Shown here piece by piece: positions 10,573-22,182 of a DNA stretch of 64,000 bases. The DNA is from Jacaranda mimosifolia. Its lineage: Eukaryota > Streptophyta > Magnoliopsida > Lamiales > Bignoniaceae. The stretch is taken from the NCBI GenBank assembly GCA_018894105.1, contig CM032124.1:47501-111500 (forward strand), read 5' to 3'. The notes beneath the pieces were generated by a model that ran no database searches, was not told where the DNA came from, and saw only the letters and a list, made by a program, of their open reading frames with translations. A program made the translations under genes and the position numbers. Numbering within the stretch: the stretch's first letter is position 1; every line of letters starts with the position of its first letter.

Positions 10573-12826
10573 TGAAGGCAAGAGTAGTATTGAGATCCAT
10601 AAATCTAAACATCATAAGCAAGAAAATAACCAAACTACTCGAGCTACCAAGGATCAAGTCATGCTATAGATCTAGATTAGGATGAAGAATTACCTCTTGT
10701 AGCTCAAAAACAAGGAGAAGATCAACTATCTCTCACGAATCTAGAAACTATTTGGAGCTGGCACAGCAGAAAGATGGCAATGTTTGCCCTAGCTGTACTA
10801 CTCCAAAAATCATAAAATTAAATCTAGAACACCTTCACATACATAGGAAGCTACTATGAAAAATTAGAGCCAAAAATCCTTTTGGATCGCTGTAGAAAAA
10901 TTCGCCAACTGGAACTATTGCAGGTGGATATCCAAGATCGAGCAAGTCAAGTGCCTTGCCTCTATTGATATTATCCACACACCAAATAATCTTCCATTTT
11001 CCCCTAACTAGAAGCTTGAGTTAGATAAGAGAAAATAAGGTAGAGGAGGCCGATTTTTCAGATTGGGAAGAAGAAGAAATGCAAAGCTTCAACACATGAT
11101 GCAATGCATGGAGAGAGGATATTTTGGAAGGAATGTAAGAATCTAATTCTTACACTTTTTAGCAATGTGTTTTTTGAATTTTTCATGCACTCTGTATCTA
11201 TATATAGAGGTGGAAGGCGTGAAGCTAGTTGACATCATACCTTCCTCAAGGTAACCGCTTAAATGGCATGCCAAGTTAGCAAAATTCAAATTCAAGTATT
11301 ACTTAAATTTCATGTGCATTTCAATTTCATTTGGAATTTAATTCCAAATTAATTAAGATGCTAATTTAAATGAACACTTTATGTAAATTTTCCTTCCAAA
11401 AAGGATTCTTCGCATTAATTAAATTAAGCACTTAAATTTAATTAATTAACCTTTGATTTAACTCTTAAATCAAATAAGCTTAACTCTTAAGTTTAAATTA
11501 GTCAACTTAACTCTTTAAGTCAACTTGTCCAATTGATGGTCAACATGGTACCAAATAATTAATTCCTTAATTATTGGTCTAATTTAACTCTTAAATTAGT
11601 TGATTAATTTAACACTTAATTTAGTCAAACTAAAATTCACTGTTAGATTGGAACTTTGAAAATCTATCACCAAAGGGTGATTTTTCCAACATTTGGAAAA
11701 TTACTCTACCTTTGGAAGCTATTTGGCTTTTGTGTGTGACTCAATAGGTTCTACTATTCATTGGACATAGGCTCACAACTCTTTGTGACTTTTGAATAAA
11801 TTATATTCATTTTAGTTTAAAACTCCTTTTAAACTACTCGACTCAATTCAATTAATCTCATTAATTGAAGAGTTCCCAATCTCCATGGTTGATGTCCAAC
11901 CTCAAGCTTATGGAGCTCAACTAGTTGGTTGAAATGAATATTCTAGAGAATCGTCATAGCTTCACACGTATTATGCAAATACAGTCCTTCTGTCTCCGAT
12001 CTCCGGAAAGAGGCCTAGGGCAAGATATTTATCAGCTCCCTAATAGCCTCGATACTATGTCTCTATTCTTAATGTTCGATTCCCTTATGAGACCTCACCT
12101 TTGAAAAACTCCTTTTCCAAGTTATCACACCACCTTCCACAAGGATTTCTTGGAATAGATCATTATAGAACACATAGGAGATGTATTCACCCTTCACAAA
12201 AGCGAAGAGTCGGATTCTCTCTTAGATCTCAGAAACCTCCATGCCAAATAGCTCATACCCAGCCTTAACCTAAAAGACCCACTAAGTGGTCAAGGAAAAG
12301 GCAAAGAATGAGGATCGAACACAAGGTTACCATGGATCATTAGGTTAGAGCACTAATAATATGCACTAGCATAAGCGAGAGAATTAACCACCACTGACTT
12401 GCCACTATGGCTATCTAGTGGATTCTTCGGAGGGTCTTTAATGCCTTGTTCTCTAACAAGCATCCACTAACATGTACCCGTATCTCATGCAAATTGCTCA
12501 TGGAATGGAACAATATCCAACTCTTAGATTTATGCATCGTTAGTACAAGTCTATCCGGATCTTAGATGCCCCGTCACATAAGATCCTACGACTTGGAAGA
12601 TTTTAAGATCACGACCGTGTAAAACTTATTTCATGATTACCACCTAGTGAACAGACCAATTGCCATAGTCATGTGTGATCTAAAGACTTCATCCAAATGC
12701 AAGTGAAGTAATATAAGGTATAAGATGAAGGTGGCCATATAAAGAATATTGTTCAATCAAGATTGTTTTACAAGGAAATAGTTTTTGCAAGGCCGATCTA
12801 ATTAGCTTGCATGGCACTATTCCAAT
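10573..12826 (-). repeat. Copia A 3' LTR (left)
   Basis: About 2.25 kb. The plus strand starts TGAAGGCAAGAGTAG, matching the left LTR of copia B at 47481 (TGAAGGCAAAAGTAG), and ends CACTATTCCAATA, where the family has CCAACA (terminal CA mutated to TA). The next bases, ACCACTTGCC, give the polypurine tract GGCAAGTGG on the minus strand. The LTR contains TCTATATATAGAGG at about 11198-11212 as a likely TATA region and long TTAAGTTAA-type AT filler. Confidence 0.85.
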
Positions 12827-12948
12827 AATCTACCACTTGCCCTAAAGCCAATGGCCCATGGCCTTGAGACTTGTCTTCTCAAGATGTTCTTCAAAGACCT
12901 TTTGTGTTAAGGGCTTAGTCAGTGGATCTACTATATGCTCTTTCGAGG
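12827..12948 (-). pseudogene. Copia A polyprotein C-terminus (left part)
   Basis: Minus-strand sequence collinear with the end of the copia B polyprotein (49674-49790), including the segment that encodes WGIGFRASG-like residues just before the LTR. It is separated from the rest of pol by the nested element. The join to 18232 is exact at the protein level of the family, which identifies the insertion point. Confidence 0.75.
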
Positions 12949-14559
12949 TGTCACGGGTCACTCATTGGAGAAGAATGGCGACCGTGACTTGAAGGGGTGT
13001 TAGGAGCGACAAGGCGTCGTCGGCTCACCCGGTAGGGCGGAAACGTCCCATGAGCGGAGACTCTTGCGAGGTGAGGATTGTAAAAATGTTTCAATGGCAT
13101 ACTCTCTGAGGTATGAGGATGCTTTCCACCAAGTTTGAAGGCATTTTGTGTCCGTTTGGGCACCGAACATTAAGGGCAACCGGGAGTAGTCTTGCTGCGC
13201 TCGAGTAGCGCAAAGATGCATTGAACAGAGTGTCTTGGAAAATGAATTTTGTGAAACTATTTCTGTGGGATGTTCCTTGAGGTGTTTTAAACGTTTCCAC
13301 CAAGTTTCACCAGTATCCGGTTCCGTTTGGATAGGAAACGGCGAAGATGTTCAGAATGCGGCAGTGCAGTGGCATTGTTGTGATTCTAGCTTATTGCGAA
13401 GGAAATTACTGTTCCATGGAGAATTGGACAGGGCTGGAACTTGGCAGAGTTAATGTAGAAGCCGATAGCTATCCAACAGTTCAAGCGGCAAGTGATTTGG
13501 ATGTCGGGAGGTAAAGTTGCGAAAATGTATACATCATCGGCATTTCAATGTCTACTGTGGGAAAAAGAGAAATCTTTTTTAAGCCTATTATAAGGGGGAC
13601 AGGCATATCTGAGGGCTGTTGGGACGGTGGGCAACCGACCGGTCCTCCCCATGCTGTCAAGGCACTAAACGGGCAACTCCTTGAAGGCAATGGGGAGCCT
13701 TCAAGGGCCGACTCTAGACGTCTCAAAGGAGTGTTTAGAGTCTCCGGACGGATCGGGAACCGAACGAGCGGCGTGGGGCCAGGTGGGCCTACATTGGGTC
13801 TGGGAGGGTGCCGAGAGGTTTGAAGGCGGAAACGCTATTATCCCGCGGGTTTCAAAAATTATGGGGCAGCACCTCTAGGCCGATTGAGTGATCGAGATGA
13901 ACACCCAAATGTCTCGTGAACTAACTCGCTAAGCATGCACTATGGGTTCTAGCCTTGCGGCGGGGGTCCGTTGGCTTAAGATATGCGGTCGTGGGGCGAC
14001 GCTGCATAGTGGGCAAGTTGTGACATGTTTCTAGCAAGCAGGAAACGATGTCCAATGCTTCGTGCGAGACTAATATAAGATGATGGCACATCATATAAGC
14101 CTTGGACTTACATGTGGCCCTACTCGGGCGAGGCACAAACGAAGGGCACTACGGCAAGGCCCAAGTGCTCCGAGCAAGTGACGAGCACAAGGATTGCGTT
14201 GTGGACACGCGAGTGACCCTCAATGCCAAGATAGAGCGAGATTACTCCTTTGCCATCGAGAGATGCACGTAAGGGACCTAAGATTGAGACGTGCATGCTA
14301 GTTAATCGAGGACTATTATGGAAACAAGCTCGGCGTGACGGATGCGAGCCTCTGATGATTGTGGGCATTCAGAATAGCCGAGTACGCAAGTACCGGGAGG
14401 CGTTCTGATGCTTATGCTAGTAAGCTACTGGGCAGAATTGAGAAACGGGTAATGAGAAAGACTCGAGATGGACATTGGCGGATCGGAGGTTGGGTGGAAC
14501 CTGAGATGCCACACGGACAGACAATTGTTTCGCTGCATAAATAGAGTCCGTTCGTGATA
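12949..14559 (+). repeat. Nested element 5' LTR
   Basis: Begins TGTCACGGGTCACTC and ends TTCGTGATA, where the 3' copy ends CGTGACA (last dinucleotide changed). It is GC-richer than the surrounding copia sequence. The short ORFs in it (12951-13303, 13235-14544) recur in the 3' LTR only because the LTRs are similar; they match no known domain. Confidence 0.9.
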
Positions 14560-14561
14560 GG

Positions 14562-14576
14562 TGGTATCGGAGCCAG
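14562..14576 (+). other. Primer-binding site (initiator tRNA-Met type)
   Basis: TGGTATCGGAGCCAG starts 2 bp after the 5' LTR. It matches the widespread plant LTR-retrotransposon primer site TGGTATCAGAGCC with one A-to-G change. It is complementary to the 3' end of initiator tRNA-Met and is where minus-strand DNA synthesis starts. Confidence 0.85.
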
Positions 14577-16600
14577 AGTTTTTACTGTGTGTGAGGATTC
14601 AGGCAGGAAGTGAATTGAGCCGGTCAGACGATCAACCTTTCAGAACCCAGATACTATTTGAATAGGGGATTGGCACATGAACTCGACATGAGCAAGTGGG
14701 TTGAAACCTTGGACTTTTTGATAGAATCATGCTAGTTTGCAGCACAAATTGTGTTGGCTTGTTGTCTTGGGCTTTAAAATGCTTTAATGAGCCGTTTGTG
14801 GATTGGATATGATTATGGGGATGTCGGTTATCAAGTTTGCTATCAGTTGGCATCTTGATTTCGAGCATTGGGCATTGCTTGCAGAGATTGAGCTTTTAGT
14901 GCAACGGTTTGGCTCCGAGAGCACCATTATTGACGGCTATAGCTTGGGCGAAGCTTATTAACCCGAGTTCTAGTGCAAATGTTGATTGGGCAAATTTCAA
15001 TAACCTGATTGTGCAGTTGTGGTCGGTAACACTCAAAGAGTACTACTGGAGTACTGAGTTATTGATATCTGCAGATTGTGTGAAGTCTATTAGCTGATTT
15101 GCAGTGTGGCCATTATGATTGGGTGAAGTGTATTAGCCTGATTGTTCTGTGCTTATCAGTGACTACAATTGAGCTCTGTAGGCATCATCGGTAACTTTTG
15201 GTTGGCAGTTTGTTTGTGCTGGGCGCATGGCTATCAAAAATTGCATAAGGCAAGGAATCGGTGAGCGCAATAAGACATTTTTTAGGCAGGCAAGTTGTTG
15301 ACTGTTTTTGTGGGAATTTTTTAGAAACATAATCAGATTTAATATTCATCTTGACTTCCGAGTAGGGACATGCCGGAAGAGCCGGGTGGACTGAGTGAGC
15401 CACGTTTGCGAGAATAAGCATCCATGTTGCAGAGGGGCACAAGTCAGGAGGTGATTAAGGCAATGTGGCCATTTTAGTGGTGGAATACCATCTTTGAGAA
15501 ACTTTCCATGAGGGAAAGACGAGTGTATTGTTGGGACAGCGTAGAGACACCAAAGCACATAAGGTGCACAGAATTGGGAACAAGAGAGTTCCAAATTGAG
15601 AAGCTACCAGAAGTCTCGGACACCGTGTAGCAACTTTATGAGGATTTGAGTTTCCCGGTGGGGAATGAGTATTCTTGAGCAGAGTTGCATGCTCTAGATA
15701 GGGACGCACGCTATTAGGTTCGAAATTAAAATAAATTTCAATTCCGTCCGTGACAAGTGGATCCCGTTTTAGGTGTACTCGAGTTGAGACTTGTTTCGAG
15801 CTTGAGTGGGGGAACCACTAAGCCGATTTGAGCTAAATTGGGGATGTTCTTCAAAGGGATTCTGACATTAGTATATGGGCTCTGTGGTCTAGGGATTTCT
15901 GAGAGGGGTAATCGAGAGTTGAGAAGGGCATGAGGCCCATATGTAAAATCGAGCAGAGCGGCAGGCTCCATGAGCAAATTTTGAACAGAGCATCGGGCTC
16001 CTTGTGCGGTTCGAGTCGGTAGAGTTGGCTGGGTTGGGCGATCGAATTTGGAATTTGAGAGGGGCATGAGGTCCCATGAGCAAAATTGAGCGGAGCGGCA
16101 GTCTCCACAACCAGATTTTAACCGGAGCATCGAGAGCTCCTTTTTGCGGCGTCAGTTAGTAGGGTGGCCGAGCTAGCAGCTAAGTTGACATCAGGTAGAG
16201 ACCCCTGAGTCTCGAGTGTTGGGCAGAGGCCCTGTGTTTTGGGTTCAAGTTGGCGCAGAGAAGTCACTTGACGAGGACGAGTGTTTGCCAAGGACGGCAA
16301 CACCTCAAGTGGGGGAGAGTGGGGGGATCGCATGTGGACTTCCCGTTTCATGATTCGAATTGAATAGAGTTGGCCGAGTTGAGGGCCGTATTTTTCTGGT
16401 GATCATTGAGCAGCCGAGCAGGTTTCTTTTGGGTTGTGCTGGAGGGCACCGTTCAGAGGGATGAACAGAGTTGTGCGGAGGCACATTTTTGAGAGCTCAG
16501 AGGAGCTGAACTCATCCAGTGCGAAAATAGATCAGAGTTGAGTTGGGGCACCACAAACACTTTGAGTCCTTGTGTATGTGTTGATGAGGACATAAACAGA
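14577..16600 (+). other. Non-coding interior of the nested element
   Basis: About 2 kb without a recognisable gag, protease, RT, RNase H or integrase in any frame. ORFs reach only 130 codons (15738-16130, minus), are unsupported by motifs, and overlap one another. A 136-bp tandem duplication lies at about 15921-16185. The interior probably supplied only packaging and priming sequences. Confidence 0.65.
15921..16185. repeat. 136-bp tandem duplication in the nested element
   Basis: Two diverged copies start at 15921 and 16057, each with GAGA(A/G)GGGCATGAGG, then GAGC(A/G)GAGCGGCAG, then a GGAGCATCG-like segment. They account for the overlapping look-alike minus-strand ORFs seen there. Confidence 0.75.
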
Positions 16601-16615
16601 TCGAGTGGGGGAGAA
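16601..16615 (+). other. Polypurine tract of the nested element
   Basis: GAGTGGGGGAGAA immediately precedes the TG of the 3' LTR at 16616. This is the expected plus-strand primer tract. Confidence 0.85.
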
Positions 16616-18231
16616 TGTCATGGGTCGCTCATTGGAGAAGAATGGCGACCGTGACTTGAAGGGGTGTTAGGAGCGACAAGGCATTGTCGGCTCACCCGGT
16701 AGGGTGGAAACGGCCCATGAGCAGAGACACTTGCGAGGTGTGGATTGTAAAACTGTTTCAATGGCATATTCTCTGAGGTATGAGGATGCTTTCCACCAAG
16801 TTTGAAATCATTCTGTGTCTGTTTGGGCACCAAACATTAAGGGCAACCGAGAGTGGTCTTGTTGCACGCGAGTAGCGCAAAGATGCATTGAGAAGAGGGG
16901 CTTGGAAAAGGAATTTTATTAAAATGATTCTGTGTGATGTTCCTTGAGCTTTTGTAAATGTTCCCACCAAGTTTCACCAGTAGATGGTTCTGTTTGGATA
17001 AGAAACGGCAAAGATGTTCAGAATGCGGCAGTGCAGTGGCATTGTTGTGATTCCAGCTTATTGCGAGGGCAATTACTGTTCCATGGAGAATCGGACGGGG
17101 CTGGAACTTGGCAGAGTTAATGTAGAAGTTGATAGCTATCTAACGGTTCAAGCGTCAAGTGAATTGGATGTCGGGAGGCAAAGTTGTATACATCCTCGGC
17201 ATTTCAATGTTTACTGTAGGGAAAAGAGAAATTTTTTTAAGCCTATTATAAGGGGGAAAGGCATGTCTGAGGGCTGTTGGGACGATGGGCATGCAATGGT
17301 GGGCAATCGGCCGGTCCTCCCCATGCTGTCAAGGCACTAAACAGGCAACTCTTTGAAGGCAATGGGGAGTCTTCAAGGGCTGGCCCTAGACGTCTCAAAG
17401 GAGTGTTTAGAGTCCCCGGATGGATCGGGAACCGAATGGGCAGCATGGGGCCATGTGGGCCCGCGTTGGGTCCGGGAGGGTGCCGAGATGTTTGAAGGCA
17501 GAAATGCTATTACCCCACGGGTTTCAAAAATTATGGGGCAGCACCTCTAGGCCGATTGAGTGATCGAGATGAACACCCAAATGTCTCGTGAACTAACGCG
17601 CTAAGCATGCGCTATGGGTTCTAGCCTTACGGTGGGGGTCCGTTGGCTTAAGACATGCGGTCGTGGGGCGACGCTGCATAGTAGGCAAGTTGTGGCATGT
17701 TGCTAGCAAGTGGGAAACGATGTCCAATGCTTCGTGCGGGACTAATATAAGATGATGGCACATCATATAAGCCTTGGACTTACATGTGGCCCTACTCGGG
17801 CAAGGTACAAACGAAGGGCACTACGGCACGGCCTCAGCACTCCAAGCAAGTGACGAGCACGATGATTGCGTTGTGGGCACGCGAGTGACCCTCAATGCTA
17901 AGACGGAGCGAGATTGCTCTTTTGCCATTGAGAGATACACGTAAAAGACCTAAGATTGAGACGTGCATGCTAGCTAGTCAGGGAACATTATGGAAACACG
18001 CTCAGCATGACGGATACGAGCCTCCAATGATTGTGGGCATTCGAAATAGGCCAGTACGCAAGTACCAGGAGGCGTTCTGATGCTTATGCTAGTAAGCTAT
18101 TGGGCAGAATTGAGAAACGGGTCATGAGAAAGACTCGAGATGGACGTTGGCGGATCAAAGGTTGGGTGGAACGTGAGATGCCACACGGATAGACAATTGT
18201 TCCACTGCATAAATAGAGTCCGTCCGTGACA
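16616..18231 (+). repeat. Nested element 3' LTR
   Basis: Begins TGTCATGGGTCGCTC and ends GTCCGTCCGTGACA. By eye it differs from the 5' LTR at very roughly one base in ten over the first few hundred bases, with many C/T and G/A differences. That indicates an old insertion with methylation-type decay. ORFs at 16618-17550 are LTR shadows. Confidence 0.9.
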
Positions 18232-19797
18232 CAATGTAACTCTCTCCACTTGGATGTCGCCTCTATCTATGATCTCCCGGATTAAATAATATCATCTCAA
18301 AATGTGCTTGGATTTCTAATGAGATCTTGGATTTTTAGCTAACACTACTGCCCCAGTGTTTTCACAGAAGGCAACAACTCGCTCAATAATACTATGCACT
18401 ACATTCAACTCTTAAATGAAAATTTTCATCCAAACGCCTTCCTTTGCAACTTTTGAAGACGCAATATATTCTGCTTCAATAGTGGAATCAACTGTGGTAT
18501 CTTGTTTAGAACTCTTCCAACTCACCGCGCTGCTATTGAGGCAAAATATAAATCCAGAAGTGGATTTGATGTCATCTACATCGGATTGGAAACTTGAACA
18601 TGAAAAACCCTCTAGTTTCAATTCTCCATTGTCGTATACCAAAAACAAGTCCTTAGTCCTTCTCAAGTACTTACGAATTACTTTTACGGCTATCCAGTGA
18701 CTCTCATCGGGATTGGATTGGAACCTACTCGTAACACTTAGCGAGTGAGCCACGTCCGATCTTGTACATTGAACTATATATATTATGCTACCAATGGTGG
18801 AGGCATAAGGTATGTGAGACATCCTTCATTTCTCTTCCTCAGTCTTGGGGGCCATAAACTTTGAGAGACAAATGCCATGTCCCATGGGAAGAAATCCTTT
18901 TTTGGATTCTTCCATACTAAACCTCTTGAGTATTTTGTCAATGTACAAGGTTTGGGATAGCCCCAGCATCCTCTTGGATCTATTTCTATAGATATATATT
19001 CCCAAAACGCAGGATGCTTCTCTCAAATCCTTCATAGAGAATTATGTAGATAACCATGTTTTAGTACACTCTAACATTCCAACCTTATTTCTAATGAAAA
19101 GGATGTCATCGACATAAAGCACAATAAACTATACTAAACTCCCACTAGACTTCTTGTAGACACATGGCTCATACAAATTTTTAACAAAGCCAAACAATTT
19201 GACCATTTTGTCAAAACATATGTTCCAACTTCGGGACACTTGTTTAAGTCCATAAATGGATTTTGGAGTTTGCAAACTTTTGCTCACTCATTTCGGATGT
19301 AAAACCTTGTGGTTGCTCCATATAGATTTCTTCTTCAATGTCACCATTGAGAAAAGTGGTTTTCACATCCATTTGACATATCTCATAGTCATAATATATG
19401 GCTATGGCAAGTAGAATCCGAATAGACTTAGGCATAGCGATCGGTGAAAAGATTTTCTCAAAATCGATGCCAGGTCTTTGAGTGTAACCCTTTGCCACTA
19501 ATCATGCCTTAAAAGTAATCACTTCTCTATCTACTCCAAGCTTTTGCTTATAGATCCACTTGCAACCAATGGGAACTATTCCCTTTGGTGGATCTACCAA
19601 AGTCCATATTTTATTTGAGTACATAAAGCTCATTTTGGATCTCATGATTTCAAGCCAACATTCCGAATCTATGTCCAACATAGCTTCCTCATAGGTCTTT
19701 GGATCATCATCTGATTGGTCTGTTTCATAAAGGAAATCGAACCTTTTAGGTTGCTTCTTGATTTTGTCTGACCTACGTAGAGGTTGTGTACTAGGCT
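18232..19797 (-). pseudogene. Copia A reverse transcriptase-RNase H remnant
   Basis: Minus strand. RT begins near 19498 with AKGYTQRPGIDFEKIFSPIA, then QMDVKTTFLNGDIEEEIYME (the D of MDVKT is a palm catalytic residue). The catalytic box LYVDD is intact at 19104-19115. MKDLREASCVLGIYI at 19035 and the long frame 18412-18822 (YASTIGSIIY, SNPDESHW, FCLNSSAVSWKSSKQ, EAEYIA) cover the thumb and the RNase H domain. Stops and shifts separate the pieces (for example around 19060-19240 and 18823). The 5' part of pol stops abruptly at 19797 against LTR sequence. The plus-strand ORF 18416-18700 is a shadow. Confidence 0.85.
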
Positions 19798-21410
19798 CCT
19801 CTAATTCTCACACTTTTCAGCAACAATTTTTTGAATTTTGCTTGCACTCTATATCTATATATAGAGGGTGGAAGGTGTGAAGCTAGTTGGTATCACACCT
19901 TCCTCAAGGTGACTGCCCAATTGGCATGCCAAGTTGGCAAAATTTAAATTCAAGTCTTACTTGAATTTCATGTGTAATTCAATTTCATTTGGAATCTAAT
20001 TCCAAATTAATTAATATGCTAATTTAAATGAGCACTTTATTTAAATTTTTCCTCCGAAAAGTATTCTTTCTATTAATTAAATTAAACAATTTAATTTAAT
20101 TAATTAATCTTTGATTTAACTCTTAAATCAAACAAGTTGAACTCTTAAACTTAAATTAGTCAACTTAACTCTTTAAGTCAACTTGTCCAATTGATGGTCA
20201 ACATGGTACTAAATAATTAACTCCTTAATTATTGGTCTAATTTAATTCTTTAAATTAGTCGATTAATTTAACACTTAAATTAATCAAACCAAAATTAACT
20301 GTTGGATTGGACTCTTGAAAATCAATCACCCAAGGGCAATTTTTCCAACACTTGGAAAATTGTTCTACCAAATTTGGAAGCTATTTGGCTTTTGCGTGTG
20401 ACCCAATAGGTTCTATCATTCATTGGATATGGGCTCACAACTCTTTGTGACTTTTGAATATCTTATATTCATTTTAGTTTAAAACTTCTTTAAACCAATC
20501 GACTCAATTCAATTAATCTCATTAATTGAAGAGTACCCAATCTCCATGGTCAATGTCCAGCCTCAAACTCATGGAGCCCAACTAATTGGCCAAAATAAAT
20601 ATTCTAGAGAATCGTCATATCTTCACGCATACCATGCAAATACGGTCCTTCCATCTCTTATCTCCCGAAAAAAGCCTAGGGTAAGATATTTGCCAGCTCC
20701 CTAATAGCCTCGATACTATGTCTCTATTCTCAATGTTCGATTCCCTTGTGTGACCTCACCTTTGGAAAACTCCTTTTCAAAATTGTCATACCACATTGCG
20801 CAAGGATTTCTTGGAATAGATCATTATAGAAAACATAGGAAATACACTGGCCCTTCACAAAAGCGAGGAGTCGAATTCCATCTTGGATCTCACAAACCTC
20901 CATGCCAAGTAGCTCATACCCAACCTCAATCCACAAGCCCCGCTAGGTAGTCAAGGAAGAGTCAAAATATGAGGACCTAACATGAGATTGCCATGGATCC
21001 TTAGGTCAGAGGACTAATAATATGCACTAGTATAAGCGGGAGAATTAACAACTACCGATTTGCCATTATGGCTATCTAGTGGATTCTCTAGAGGGTCTTT
21101 AGTACCTTGTTCTCTAACAAGCACTCACTAACATGTACCCGTATGTCATACAGATTGCTCATGGAATGGAGCAATATCTAACTCTTGGATTTATGTATCA
21201 TTAGTGCGAGTCTATCTGGATATTAGATGCCCCGTCTCATAAGATCCTATGACTTGAAAGATTTAAGATCACGACTGTGTAAGACTTATTACATGATCAC
21301 CATCTAGTGAACTAGCTAAGTCCCGTAGTCATGTGTGATCTAAGGGTTTCATCCAAATGCAAGTGACGTAATATAAAGCATAATATAAAGGTGGCCATAA
21401 AAAGAATATG
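19798..21410 (-). repeat. Copia A 5' LTR fragment (right)
   Basis: Collinear with 11143-12740 of the left LTR, from TCTAATTCTCACACTTTTCAG to GTGGCCATAAAAAGAATAT. It lacks the first ~580 bp and the last ~85 bp of the 2.25-kb LTR. A TATA-like region, CTATATCTATATATAGAGGG, lies near 19849-19868. The minus-strand ORF 20730-20936 lies wholly inside the LTR and has counterparts in the other LTR copies (see findings). Confidence 0.8.
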
Positions 21411-22164
21411 TGCAGTAACAAATTTTCTTGTCTGCATAAAAAGATTACAAAACATTGTACAAATAAAATTAAAATCAAAATTAATCAACTGTGGATTCTA
21501 TCTATAATCTAATCATCTGATTCTTTCTTTCCAAATATAATCTTGAGCTCTCTGAAAAACATCTTAAATGTTGTGGATCTCCTTAAATTTTCTTGAATAG
21601 AATAATGCTAATTTTAGGGCTTCACACCTTAATCTCGAATCAAACGCCAAAAATATATGGATTCCGCGAAGAACACCTTGAACGTCTGGATCTCCTTGAA
21701 TTTGCTTGAAAGAATTGCTGGACTCCTTCAAAGTTTCTCTCATCTGGTGGAATTTATATTGTGTCAAATGAGTTTGAATCACCCCTTTATATAGGTGTTT
21801 GATGGCAGATTTTTGATTGACTTGAACTCCTTCAAAGGTTACTTCTTTGATAAGATATTATCAAATATCAAGAGATAATATCATATATATTTGATTTGAT
21901 AATATCAAACATAAAAAGATAATATCAATATCAAATATCTTTAATTTGGTAGGTTCATAAATGCAGACACTCCATCTTTGACACGTGTCAATGCTTGATT
22001 TGAATATAAAATAAATATTAAACTATTAATTAAAATTCATTATTTATTTTTAGGAGTTAAATTTAATAAATCCCGAAATATAAATAGAAAATTTTAAATT
22101 AACATTTAATATATTATTTTAAATGTGTCACTTCTTAATTGATCAAAAATTTAATATATTTACA
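21411..22164 (-). repeat. G2 3' LTR
   Basis: 754 bp. On the minus strand it starts TGTAAATATATTAAA (22164) and ends GTTACTGCA (21411), giving TG...CA ends. The minus strand has a TATA box CTATATAAAGGGG at 21782-21794, placing the RNA start to its left. No second copy is present in the window, so the assignment rests on the ends, the TATA box and the adjacent polypurine tract. The 72-residue minus ORF at 21564-21782 is not supported. Confidence 0.75.
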
Positions 22165-22182
22165 AATGCTCCCACTTCAAGA
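22165..22182 (-). other. G2 polypurine tract
   Basis: The minus strand reads TTGAAGTGGGAGCATT directly before the LTR start TGTAAAT. Location and composition fit the plus-strand primer. Confidence 0.75.

Larger units (their letters stand above)
12949..18231 (+). mobile_element. Complete non-autonomous LTR retrotransposon (LARD-like) nested in copia A
   Basis: Two direct repeats of 1611 and 1616 bp (12949-14559 and 16616-18231) flank a 2.06-kb interior. A primer-binding site follows the first LTR and a polypurine tract precedes the second, so polarity is plus. The outer ends form a perfect 8-bp inverted repeat, TGTCACGG and CCGTGACA. No gag or pol domain is recognisable in the interior, so the element must have used proteins of a partner. 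The target site is CGAGG on the left; the right copy is CAATG, which aligns to the uninterrupted CGAGG in copia B at 49789-49793. LTRs of this length with a non-coding interior fit the LARD class; the name is an inference from structure. Confidence 0.9.
10573..21410 (-). mobile_element. Copia A: Ty1/copia element with large deletion and nested insert
   Basis: A minus-strand copia element. The left (3') LTR is complete (10573-12826). The internal part is split by the element at 12949-18231 and keeps only RT, RNase H and the C-terminus. The right (5') LTR is truncated on both sides (19798-21410). At 19797/19798 pol joins LTR sequence directly, so gag, protease, integrase, primer-binding site and about 580 bp of the LTR are gone. 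Its right end is cut by gypsy G2 at 21411, which removes about 85 bp of LTR. It inserted into a plus-oriented LTR of its own family. Confidence 0.85.

Noticed and set aside
13548..14544. ORFs shared with 17277-18080 as conserved genes
   Set aside because: The two regions are the LTRs of one element, so the shared frames reflect LTR identity, not selection; no motif is recognisable.
15738..16130. 130-codon minus-strand ORF in the non-autonomous element
   Set aside because: It covers the 136-bp duplication, overlaps other similar-sized ORFs and shows no retroelement domain.
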